DNA of 5,528 nt from Methanobacteriota archaeon (GTDB lineage Archaea; Halobacteriota; Syntropharchaeia; DAOWMC01): the NCBI GenBank assembly GCA_030643285.1, contig DAOWMC010000091.1, forward strand, positions 1-5,528, in the 5' to 3' direction. The notes below the pieces were generated by a model. The model made no database searches, was not told where the DNA came from, and saw nothing but the letters and a program-made list of their open reading frames with translations. Both the position numbers and the translations under genes were made by a program. Positions 1 through 5,515 of this stretch are shown here, piece after piece; the first letter of the stretch is position 1; each line of letters begins with the position of its first letter.

Positions 1-27
1 GTATGTATCCACGAGGCTGTAATCCAT
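1..27 (-). CDS. possible 5' end of next operon gene, cut by window edge
   Basis: An ATG at 25-27 (minus strand) opens nine codons, MDYSLVDTY, that run off the window without a stop. It begins 29 bases after the stop of the hydrolase gene and in the same direction, which fits the spacing of this operon. The only ribosome-binding candidate is a weak AGGATC about a dozen bases upstream. Nine residues are too few to identify a family. An APS kinase, a reductase or a sulfotransferase would make sense at this place, but nothing visible supports any of them. Confidence 0.3.
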
Positions 28-56
28 TGGTTATGTATTGATCCTGTGATATTTTA

Positions 57-785
57 TTATTTTCTATATTGTCGGTCTTCAAATTCTTCAAATAACCCAT
101 AAAAATCGGTTATTTTAGGCCTTATAAGATCTCTGAAATTGGTACTCCAGAATCCATGGTTAGAATGATCCCCAAAGATTCCAATCTTTTCCATTCCATG
201 ATCGGAGAGTACGATCAGATCTCCATCGATCCCGGAGGCAATTTCATCAAGATCCGAGTAAATCATCTTCATCAGTGTTCTGTTCCCAAAATTCAGGTGG
301 CCTATTACATCCGCAACACTGAAATAACCAAGTACAAAGTCATGATCTTCTTTCAAGGCCGTTTTGAATTCTCCTTTTATTTTTCTATGATGCTCAAAAG
401 AGAGGCTGTTATACTCTTTTCTTACTGCCTCTTTCGCTTCTTTTCCATCCGTATCAAAGAACTTTTTAAGTATTACCCGTTCTTTATCATGCTGCTCTTT
501 TTCGTAGTTAAATCCAGGAAGATCTAAGATCAAAGGATCATCAAATAAAGAGAAAAATGTTTCCTCCACCCCAATTCTGGTATTCCACATTTCTTTATCG
601 CCTTTTGCCAGGATCTCTTCCTCCTTGTTTTTCCCTGTCATGAATGAGCTCCACAGTACCATAGTTCTTGGTTCCGAAAATTCGGAGATGTCTGTTTTTC
701 CATAGAACTCCTGCTTTAAGTTGATGCAATTGAATTCCTCGACAAGCCTGTATTCCAGGGCATCGACAGCGTATACGACAATCAT
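57..785 (-). CDS. alkaline-phosphatase-superfamily hydrolase (phosphodiesterase/sulfatase-like)
   Basis: A 242-residue protein with the metal-site layout of the alkaline phosphatase superfamily, which includes type I phosphodiesterases, phosphoglycerate mutases and sulfatases. Visible motifs, in order: VVYAVDAL with likely ligand D8; [15 protein letters not shown] at 37-51, with T41 the likely nucleophile; ADVIGHL with D159 and H163; LSDHGME with D195 and H196; GDHSNHG with H207. The two-metal set therefore looks complete. There is no signal peptide or membrane segment, so it should act in the cytoplasm. It is short for the superfamily, with little room for a large cap domain. Its ATG overlaps the cysN stop as ATGA, and GGAG lies 8 bases upstream, so translation is probably coupled to cysN. 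The substrate is unknown; an activated-sulfate nucleotide, a sulfate ester or a phosphodiester are all possible. Superfamily membership is secure, the function is inference. Confidence 0.85.
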   Translation of the reverse strand: MIVVYAVDALEYRLVEEFNCINLKQEFYGKTDISEFSEPRTMVLWSSFMTGKNKEEEILAKGDKEMWNTRIGVEETFFSLFDDPLILDLPGFNYEKEQHDKERVILKKFFDTDGKEAKEAVRKEYNSLSFEHHRKIKGEFKTALKEDHDFVLGYFSVADVIGHLNFGNRTLMKMIYSDLDEIASGIDGDLIVLSDHGMEKIGIFGDHSNHGFWSTNFRDLIRPKITDFYGLFEEFEDRQYRK

Positions 786-2023
786 CTTTGAAGCTCCGTA
801 ATTATCCCACCGCCACAGATGTCCTCACGTGAAAGAACAAACCTACCTAATTCCTGTATCTCGTTGAAGTTTTCTAAAACAACAGGTTTTGCAGTTTTTA
901 AAATAACATCTGCAACCTCTCTATTCTTTATCTCGCCTGCATCCTCTCTTATCAATTCGAGGGTGGATGAGTCTATTGTCTTATTGATCTTTACTACCTC
1001 GCAGGGGACCTCCTGAGTTGCACACCTAAAAGAGATGTACTCGCCTCTTTTAAGGGGGACCTTGTCCATCCAGAAGAGATTGGCAGATACCATATCAGTT
1101 ATGATGGGCAATTTATCGTCGCTACATCTTGCAACCACATCGCCACGATCTAAAAAGAGTTTATCCTCAGTTGTCATACCCGTACACTTTTTTGCCTCTG
1201 CATCTTTTACATCCTCTTTCAGATACTCCTCTATACCTTTAACGGACGTCTCTTCACCGGATGGGAACACCCTTATCCTATCGCCACGCCTCAGGATGCC
1301 ACTTTCCACCCTGCCCACAATAATCCTTTTTTCAAAGTTGTAAACATCCTGAACAACAAACCTCAAGGGCCCATCTACCGCAACCTCTTTTGACTTGAAC
1401 GTGTCAAGAGATTCAAGAACCGTAGGTCCGTCATACCATTTCATTTCATCCGACCTGTTAAAAACAAAATCCCCAACCTTTGCCGATATTGGTATGACAT
1501 AAGATGGTTTTATATTTAACCCCACTAAGAAGTCCAAAATGTCTTTTTTTACCTCATCAAATCGATCTTTTTTGTATCCTACAAGATCCATCTTGTTAAT
1601 CACAACTATGATTTGATCCAGCCCCAGCATAGAGAGGATATAAGCATGCCTCTTTGTCTGTTCCTTCACGCCTTCTTCAGCATCCACTATCAGTATTGAT
1701 GCTTCCGCCTGAGAAGCTCCTGTTATCATATTTTTAATGAATTCGACATGTCCAGGGGCATCAATGATCACATAATTCCTCTTTTCAGTGTTAAAGAAAG
1801 TCTGTGCGGTATCGATTGTAATGCTTTGCATCCGCTCCTCTTCCAGGTGGTCCATCACGTAGCCAAACTCAAAGTCCTTTCCCAGGCTTTCACAGATCTC
1901 TTTTATTTCATTTATTTTGTCTTCATTAAGAGAACCCGTATCAAATAAAAGCCTTCCAATGAGCGTGCTCTTGCCGTGATCTATGTGCCCGACAATTACG
2001 AATTTTAACGTTTCATCATCCAT
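782..2023 (-). CDS. cysN: sulfate adenylyltransferase subunit 1, CysN-type GTPase
   Basis: A 413-residue translation-factor-type GTPase. In the CysDN complex this subunit hydrolyses GTP to drive formation of APS from ATP and sulfate by CysD. Counting from the ATG at 2023, the GTPase motifs are GHIDHGKST (12-20), ITID (68-71), DAPGH (88-92), NKMD (143-146) and SAK (180-182). Beta-barrel domains follow, ending in [18 protein letters not shown]-1alpha shares this plan, but the neighbouring cysD and the length favour CysN; E. coli CysN is longer (about 475 residues). No APS kinase domain is fused to the C-terminus. The frame could open earlier at GTG 2030-2032 or ATG 2027-2029. The ATG at 2021-2023 is preferred because GGTGAT, complementary to the 16S rRNA tail, sits 4 bases before it. 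The gene begins 14 bases after the DUF2061 stop and overlaps the hydrolase start by 4 bases. Confidence 0.9.
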   Translation of the reverse strand: MDDETLKFVIVGHIDHGKSTLIGRLLFDTGSLNEDKINEIKEICESLGKDFEFGYVMDHLEEERMQSITIDTAQTFFNTEKRNYVIIDAPGHVEFIKNMITGASQAEASILIVDAEEGVKEQTKRHAYILSMLGLDQIIVVINKMDLVGYKKDRFDEVKKDILDFLVGLNIKPSYVIPISAKVGDFVFNRSDEMKWYDGPTVLESLDTFKSKEVAVDGPLRFVVQDVYNFEKRIIVGRVESGILRRGDRIRVFPSGEETSVKGIEEYLKEDVKDAEAKKCTGMTTEDKLFLDRGDVVARCSDDKLPIITDMVSANLFWMDKVPLKRGEYISFRCATQEVPCEVVKINKTIDSSTLELIREDAGEIKNREVADVILKTAKPVVLENFNEIQELGRFVLSREDICGGGIITELQR

Positions 2024-2027
2024 TTTC

Positions 2028-2033
2028 ATCACC
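2028..2033 (-). promoter_or_regulatory. ribosome-binding site that decides the cysN start
   Basis: On the minus strand the sequence reads GGTGATGAAAATGG. GGTGAT matches the conserved 16S rRNA 3' tail complement (GGAGGTGATC), and 4 bases separate it from the ATG at 2021-2023. The upstream in-frame GTG and ATG lie within or right beside this site, so they are unlikely to be the true start. Confidence 0.55.
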
Positions 2034-2037
2034 GTAC

Positions 2038-2250
2038 TTATTCAATTACGCCCCACTGAATCTGGGCCCACGCCCGTTCGTGCAAGTAATATATAAAAAT
2101 CTTCGCAAAAACCTCTACCAATCCAACCTCGACTGCAATCGTAATCTCCCCGGTAAAAACGTACACCAATGTGATGGTGGTCAACGTTGCAATTGCCCGC
2201 CAGGTGAAAGTTTTTGCAAGGCTCCTTCTTCTACTTACCATTCTAACCAT
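2038..2250 (-). CDS. DUF2061 small membrane protein
   Basis: A 70-residue protein of the DUF2061 family, recognised by the basic start ([13 protein letters not shown]), then two hydrophobic segments at about 16-33 and 37-56, and the family-typical YYLHERAW near 54-61 followed by QWG. It should be a two-helix membrane hairpin. The biochemical role of DUF2061 is not established. From memory, the family is often found beside sulfate-activation genes in bacteria, and its place between cysD and cysN fits. A role in tethering the complex to the membrane or in sulfate handling would be inference. It starts 5 bases after the cysD stop. GTGATC, overlapping that stop, can serve as the ribosome-binding site, and a second ATG three codons in (2239-2241) is better spaced from it, so the true protein may be 67 residues. 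Confidence 0.85.
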   Translation of the reverse strand: MVRMVSRRRSLAKTFTWRAIATLTTITLVYVFTGEITIAVEVGLVEVFAKIFIYYLHERAWAQIQWGVIE

Positions 2251-2255
2251 TTAGA

Positions 2256-3059
2256 TCACATATACCCCAAGGCTCTCAACTTCTGCATCATGTAGGCCCT
2301 TTCTTTGTCCTGTGCCCTTCCACTTCTCTCCGAGATATCGGTTGTTTTGAGCTCTTCAACAATCTTGTCAACGGTGTCTGCATCGGAGTCAACCGGGTTG
2401 CAGCATGTTTCGCAGCCTATGCTCCTGTACCTTTTACCATCTTTTGCAAAGTAGAGGTCAACTACTGGAATGTTTTCCCTCTGCACATACTTCCAGATAT
2501 CAAGCTCTGTCCAGTGCAAAAGAGGATGAACCCTGATGTGCTGCTCACCTTTTTGTCTGTTTTTGAATTGATCCCATAGCTCTGGTGGCTGATCCTTGTA
2601 ATCCCACTGGAACTGCTTATTTCTTGGTGAAAAAACACGCTCTTTGGCCCGAATTCCATGTTCATCTCTTCTGATTCCAAGGAGCAGGGCCTTGAAATCA
2701 TGCTCTGCGATTGTCTGTTTTAATGCCGCTGTCTTTAACTGTCCACAGCATGCCAATTTATCGCCTTTATCCGGGGCCATTCCTGATTCAATGGCCTCTT
2801 CATTCTTGCCAATGACAAGCTTAAAATCCCATTCTTCTGACCATTCATCTCTGAATTCATATATCTCTTTAAATTTATACCCTGTGTCTATATGCACCGC
2901 AGGAAATGGTACTTTTCCAAAAAATGACTTTCTAACAAGCCACATAAGAGTCGTCGAGTCCTTTCCAATGCTCCATAAGATACAAATGTCTTTGAACTGT
3001 TTGTACGCCTCTCGTATTATATATATGCTCTGACTCTCCAAAGCGTCAAGATGATCCAT
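2256..3059 (-). CDS. cysD: sulfate adenylyltransferase subunit 2, CysD-type (PP-loop)
   Basis: A 267-residue adenylyltransferase of the PAPS reductase/CysD family that would form APS from ATP and sulfate together with CysN. Motifs: PP-loop SIGKDS (30-35), HIDTGYKF (56-63), GIRRDE (128-133), RAKER (137-141), HPLLHWTELDIW (178-189) and SERSGR (243-248). The order and spacing follow E. coli CysD, including the SIGKDS form of the loop, but the protein is about 35 residues shorter because the stretch before the C-terminal part is reduced. It carries C104-C105 and C216/C219/C220 (GCETCC), a CC...CxxC pattern like the iron-sulfur ligands of APS reductases and absent from E. coli CysD. I recall a clostridial-type CysD clade with similar cysteines. 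APS reductase is the alternative, but overall similarity and the cysN partner favour CysD. GGAGG lies 5 bases before the ATG, and the gap from the preceding gene is 15 bases. Confidence 0.9.
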   Translation of the reverse strand: MDHLDALESQSIYIIREAYKQFKDICILWSIGKDSTTLMWLVRKSFFGKVPFPAVHIDTGYKFKEIYEFRDEWSEEWDFKLVIGKNEEAIESGMAPDKGDKLACCGQLKTAALKQTIAEHDFKALLLGIRRDEHGIRAKERVFSPRNKQFQWDYKDQPPELWDQFKNRQKGEQHIRVHPLLHWTELDIWKYVQRENIPVVDLYFAKDGKRYRSIGCETCCNPVDSDADTVDKIVEELKTTDISERSGRAQDKERAYMMQKLRALGYM

Positions 3060-3074
3060 ACTTCCCTCCAGTAT

Positions 3075-3308
3075 TCAATCAAGATAACCCAGGGCTTTGA
3101 GTCGCTTTTTTACTTCTTTTTCTTCTTCCTTGCTGAAGGTCACTTCTTCCCCATCGTCTTCATCTTTGAGAATTTCAGTTATGACAAATTCAACATACTC
3201 ATCTACGGAACCAAAATCCAAATCAGTAATTCGATTCTCCACCATATCGTAGAGATCTGCCTGTATAAAGACAGCTTTTTTATCGTTTTTAAAATCTTTT
3301 TTGCTCAT
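3075..3308 (-). CDS. small acidic RHH-like protein, second of a tandem pair
   Basis: A 77-residue acidic protein that resembles its upstream neighbour throughout: a short strand-like AVFIQ (12-16), a helix beginning LYDMV, the turn DFGSV (31-35), a second helix EYVEFVITEIL (37-47), an acidic linker, then a charged helix ending RLKALGYLD. This is the ribbon-helix-helix (CopG/Arc-like) plan. The strand lacks the alternating polar and basic residues expected for DNA contact, so it may instead be a partner subunit or an anti-regulator. Its ATG overlaps the stop of the first RHH gene as ATGA. AGGAGG lies 11 bases upstream within that gene, which points to coupled translation and possibly balanced amounts. 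The two genes probably arose by duplication. The shared C-terminal tail is discussed under the findings. The exact family is not recognised. Confidence 0.7.
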   Translation of the reverse strand: MSKKDFKNDKKAVFIQADLYDMVENRITDLDFGSVDEYVEFVITEILKDEDDGEEVTFSKEEEKEVKKRLKALGYLD

Positions 3309-3523
3309 AAATACCCTAGCCTCCTAAGTCTATCCCTTACTGCTTTAACTTCTTCTTCGGTTAGATTATCCTCGTCCTTTATCTTTCCACTTGACGCAAG
3401 CGTCCTCATAACAAAGACAATGAACTCGGTTACACTGGAAAATCCCGTGCCTTCTATCATATCTTTTAACCGCTCGTACAATTCTCGTGGAATTTTTAGC
3501 GTGACTTTATCTTTTTCTCCCAT
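3305..3523 (-). CDS. ribbon-helix-helix (CopG/Arc-like) protein, first gene of the operon
   Basis: A 72-residue protein with a typical RHH N-terminus: strand KVTLKIP (6-12), helix RELYERLKDMIEG (13-25), turn TGFSS, helix VTEFIVFVMRTLA (31-43). T8, K10 and R13 are placed to face DNA in an RHH dimer. A linker and a charged helix follow, ending RLRRLGYL. RHH proteins of this size are usually dimeric DNA-binding regulators or antitoxins. No toxin gene is next to it, so a regulator of the sulfate-activation operon is more likely. ATG at 3521-3523 is chosen over the in-frame GTG at 3527-3529 because the extra residues precede the domain; the ribosome-binding signal is weak in both cases (GAGTG). 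A TATA box and a direct repeat lie just upstream and suggest autoregulation. Confidence 0.75.
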   Translation of the reverse strand: MGEKDKVTLKIPRELYERLKDMIEGTGFSSVTEFIVFVMRTLASSGKIKDEDNLTEEEVKAVRDRLRRLGYL

Positions 3524-3536
3524 ATGCACACTCTGA

Positions 3537-3555
3537 TTGTAGTAATATTATAGTA
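3537..3555. promoter_or_regulatory. candidate RHH operator, 11-bp-spaced direct repeat
   Basis: Two near-identical 8-mers, TTGTAGTA (3537-3544) and TTATAGTA (3548-3555), differ at one base and start exactly 11 bp apart, one helical turn. They lie between the TATA box and the first RHH gene, over the predicted transcription start. Closely spaced short repeats are a common way for RHH dimers to bind side by side. That the RHH proteins of this operon bind here is inference. The sequence is AT-rich, so chance similarity is possible. Confidence 0.35.
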
Positions 3556-3566
3556 TGCCAAGAGCG

Positions 3567-3574
3567 TATATAAA
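3567..3574 (-). promoter_or_regulatory. TATA box of the sulfate-activation operon
   Basis: The minus strand reads AAAAACCTTTATATACGC, a canonical archaeal TATA box (TTTATATA) with a purine-rich upstream element. Transcription would start about 25 bases on, near 3545-3550, giving a leader of roughly 25 bases before the ATG at 3523. The core is nearly symmetric (TATATAAA on the plus strand), so it might also fire toward the lipid-synthase gene, with a leader near 45 bases. Confidence 0.6.
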
Positions 3575-3645
3575 GGTTTTTAATAAAAATAAAAAGAAGA
3601 AAAGTTTTTAGGGGTTATTACATGTAGGTTTGTAAGTGATTTTAA

Positions 3646-4314
3646 ATGTTTTGGGAAGATTGGAAACACATTACAAAATTGGACCCCGATAAAAAGATAA
3701 CGGAACGCAGGCTTGAACTCATCATCAATTCGGGAACGGATGCTATAATGATATCGGGAACCCAAAATATTACAAATAAAAAAATTTCAGATCTACTCTC
3801 AATGCTCAGTGATTATAAAATACCAAAGATCTTGGAGCCCGTAGACCCAAAACTGCTTCGGTATGATGATGTGGACCATATATTTGTTCCTTCAATAATA
3901 AATACTGATGATCCGAGGTGGTTTATCGGAAGGCACAAGGAGTGGATTATGAACCATAAGATAAACTGGGATATGATCACGCCTGAAGCTTATATTGTCC
4001 TGAACCCGGATTCTGCAGTGAGCAGGCTGACAGGTTCCAAAACAAGCCTAAGTGCAGAGGATGTGGCTGCATATGCCGTGTGTGCTGAGAAGTATTTTAA
4101 ATTTCCGATAATATATATCGAATATAGTGGAACTTATGGAGATCCAAAAATCGTTAAGCGGGTACGTGAGAGCTTGTGTGAATCAACATTGTTGTATGGT
4201 GGTGGAATAAACTCCAAATCAAAAGCGATGGAAATGAAAAAATACGTAGATACGATAGTTGTGGGAAATGTGCTGTACGATGACCTGGGGAGTTTCATGG
4301 AGACTATTCCTTAA
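3646..4314 (+). CDS. geranylgeranylglyceryl phosphate synthase (group I)
   Basis: A 222-residue TIM-barrel prenyltransferase that joins geranylgeranyl diphosphate to sn-glycerol 1-phosphate, making the first ether bond of archaeal membrane lipids. It is an Mg-dependent enzyme at the cytosol/membrane face. Hallmarks: WKHITKLDPDK (6-16), with D13 the likely Mg ligand; GTDAIMISGTQN (30-41); EPVDP (64-68); IVLNPDSAVSRLT (117-129); YIEYSGTYGDP (157-167); YGGGI (184-188); IVVGN (204-208). The KLDPD start and overall sequence closely resemble the Archaeoglobus enzyme as I remember it, which places it in group I. That similarity also supports the chosen ATG, as does GTGAT 5 bases upstream. Slightly shorter than the Archaeoglobus protein, mainly around residues 104-114. 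It is divergent from the operon on the left and convergent with the aldolase gene on the right. No functional link to either is evident. Confidence 0.95.
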   Translation: MFWEDWKHITKLDPDKKITERRLELIINSGTDAIMISGTQNITNKKISDLLSMLSDYKIPKILEPVDPKLLRYDDVDHIFVPSIINTDDPRWFIGRHKEWIMNHKINWDMITPEAYIVLNPDSAVSRLTGSKTSLSAEDVAAYAVCAEKYFKFPIIYIEYSGTYGDPKIVKRVRESLCESTLLYGGGINSKSKAMEMKKYVDTIVVGNVLYDDLGSFMETIP

Positions 4315-4341
4315 ACATTTACATGGCTCAAAAGAACCCTA

Positions 4342-5136
4342 TCATTCACCGCCTTTTTTAACCTCTTCAAAAAGATCATTTGCTTCATTTGCCGTGGCAC
4401 CTTCATGAATAATTGCACGTAAAGCCTTTATCATGGCTACAGGATGGTCATTTTGCCAGATGTTTCTTCCAAGATTGACACCAATGGCACCCTTTTGGAT
4501 TCCATCATAGACAAAATCAAAGACCTCGTGTTCCGTATCCACCTTTGGCCCGCCTGCCATTACCACAGGTACCGGACACCCATCAACAACTTTCTCAAAG
4601 TTTTCACACCAGTATGTTTTTACCACCCTTGCACCTAATTCAGCAGCTATACGGCTACACAGAGAAAGATAACGGGCATCTCTTTTTCCAAGTTCCTTAC
4701 CAACGGCAGTGACTGCCATTACAGGTATACCATAATCTTCACCCCAATCAACAAGTTTTGATAGATTCAATAACGATTGGCGTTCGTAGTCGCTGCCCAC
4801 AAATATCGAGATTCCTATAGCACAGACATTGAGGCGAATAGCCTCTTTTATCGATGTGGTGATTCCTTCGTTTGCAAGGTCCTGTCCGACCATGCTTGTT
4901 CCCCCCGATACCCTCAGTATTACCGGTTTACTATTTTTCGGATCGATCGATGATCGCAAAACTCCCCTTGTTACAAATAAAGCATCACAATAAGGGAGAA
5001 GCGGTTCAACGGTTTTCCCGGGTTTTTCCAATTTTCTTGTGGGACCCTGAAAGTACCCGTGGTCAATAGGCATGAATAAACAATGTCCATCCGATTTTAT
5101 CAATTGTGCCAGACGATTTTTCATTCCCCAATCCAT
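4342..5136 (-). CDS. lsrF: LsrF-like class I (Schiff-base) aldolase/thiolase
   Basis: A 264-residue TIM-barrel protein of the DeoC/LsrF aldolase family. Motifs: DWGMKNRL at the start; FMPIDHGYFQGP (21-32) with D25/H26; LFVTRGVLRS (53-62); RVSGGTS (75-81); AVTAVGKE (141-148); VVKTYW (171-176), where K173 is the expected Schiff-base lysine; CPVPVVMAGGPK (187-198); GVNLGRNIWQNDHPVAM (219-235). These match E. coli LsrF, which cleaves 3-hydroxy-5-phosphonooxypentane-2,4-dione with CoA in autoinducer-2 breakdown, better than the archaeal aminodideoxyheptulosonate synthase. The E. coli protein has an N-terminal extension that is absent here. No lsrK, lsrG or transport genes are present, so an autoinducer role is doubtful; another sugar-phosphate aldol reaction is likely. 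A strong GGAGTGAT ribosome-binding site lies 5 bases before the ATG. It faces the lipid-synthase gene tail to tail with a 27-base gap and no clear terminator. Confidence 0.88.
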   Translation of the reverse strand: MDWGMKNRLAQLIKSDGHCLFMPIDHGYFQGPTRKLEKPGKTVEPLLPYCDALFVTRGVLRSSIDPKNSKPVILRVSGGTSMVGQDLANEGITTSIKEAIRLNVCAIGISIFVGSDYERQSLLNLSKLVDWGEDYGIPVMAVTAVGKELGKRDARYLSLCSRIAAELGARVVKTYWCENFEKVVDGCPVPVVMAGGPKVDTEHEVFDFVYDGIQKGAIGVNLGRNIWQNDHPVAMIKALRAIIHEGATANEANDLFEEVKKGGE

Positions 5137-5154
5137 ATATTATCACTCCTTTAT

Positions 5155-5167
5155 ACCATTCGATGGT
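5155..5167. repeat. short dyad at the lsrF-like promoter
   Basis: ACCAT-TCG-ATGGT is a perfect 5-bp dyad with a 3-base centre. It lies between the TATA box and the ribosome-binding site, at or just before the predicted transcription start of the aldolase gene. It could be an operator half-site pair. At this length it could also be chance. Confidence 0.25.
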
Positions 5168-5172
5168 TGGCA

Positions 5173-5182
5173 AGTATAAATT
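5173..5182 (-). promoter_or_regulatory. TATA box of the lsrF-like gene
   Basis: The minus strand reads ACTAATTTATACTTG, with TTTATA as the TATA core. Transcription about 25 bases downstream would start near 5150-5155, giving a short leader that just contains the GGAGTGAT ribosome-binding site. Spacing and sequence are typical for archaea. Confidence 0.5.
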
Positions 5183-5210
5183 AGTTTTCCATCTTTATTC
5201 AGTCTTAACG

Positions 5211-5297
5211 ACTCGGATTCGGTTTTTGTTCCTCACTTTACTTATGGACGATTCGAATAATTGTATGTCGAAAATCCCCATAAATTAAAATCCGAGT
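5211..5297. repeat. 9-bp inverted repeat with 69-base spacer
   Basis: ACTCGGATT at 5211-5219 is the exact reverse complement of AATCCGAGT at 5289-5297. The spacer contains the palindrome ATTCGAAT (5251-5258). A folded RNA on either strand is possible. A match of this length somewhere in a region this size is not rare by chance. Confidence 0.25.
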
Positions 5298-5298
5298 G

Positions 5299-5400
5299 TT
5301 ATCCCTCTGTCATCTCCTCGATCTTTCGGTCATACCACTTGGTAAACCTGTAATAACTCGTGTATAGCGAGGCATATACATTTTTTGTTTGTTTTATAAT
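5299..5400 (-). pseudogene. possible C-terminal remnant of a protein gene
   Basis: A minus-strand open frame of 33 codons runs from just after a TAG to a TAA and has no ATG, GTG or TTG start. Its translation looks protein-like, with an aromatic and charged patch YYRFTKWYDRKIEEMTEG at the end. It may be the tail of a gene lost by deletion, or simply chance reading in AT-rich DNA. The family is not recognised. It lies upstream of and in the same direction as the aldolase gene. Confidence 0.2.
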
Positions 5401-5515
5401 CTATAGCACAGGGGGATTTACATTGAACCTGCGAAATTTACCCTAAGAAATATAAACTTTAAACTTAAAAAGAGATAATAAAAACCTTTTCGCATCTTAA
5501 AATGGGGAAAACCAA

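Larger units (their letters stand above)
5183..5515. other. AT-rich stretch without a convincing gene
   Basis: No intact protein gene longer than about 25 codons with a start codon and ribosome-binding site is seen on either strand beyond the aldolase promoter. No tRNA, C/D-box RNA or CRISPR pattern was recognised by eye. It contains a possible gene remnant, a 9-bp inverted repeat, several T- or A-runs, and AT-rich sequence (AAATATAAAC near 5449-5458) that may be a promoter for a gene beginning at the right edge. Confidence 0.5.

Noticed and set aside
156..527. Plus-strand open frame of 123 codons
   Set aside because: It lies entirely antisense to the hydrolase gene, whose conserved metal-binding motifs show the real frame. 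The translation has no recognisable family features.
782..2032. Elongation factor 1-alpha instead of CysN
   Set aside because: The GTPase motifs are shared, but the adjacent cysD and DUF2061 genes and the divergence from EF-1alpha make CysN the better reading.
3016..3026. TATA-like run (TATTATATATA) within the cysD start region
   Set aside because: It encodes the conserved N-terminal SIYIIREA stretch of CysD, and cysD is already inside a tight operon. An internal promoter is not needed to explain it.
2644..3033. Plus-strand open frame of 129 codons
   Set aside because: Antisense shadow of cysD, whose PP-loop and other motifs fix the coding strand.
3075..3529. Toxin-antitoxin pair
   Set aside because: The first protein has an antitoxin-like RHH fold, but the second is a diverged copy of it and not a recognisable toxin, and both are embedded in a metabolic operon.
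3051..3536. Plus-strand open frame of 161 codons, phenylalanine-rich and membrane-like
   Set aside because: It is antisense to both RHH genes and results from their lysine- and glutamate-rich codons. The minus-strand pair has paralogy, start/stop coupling and a ribosome-binding site.
4315..4341. Bidirectional terminator between the convergent genes
   Set aside because: The 27-base gap has neither a clear stem-loop nor a strong T-run on either strand, so no terminator is called.
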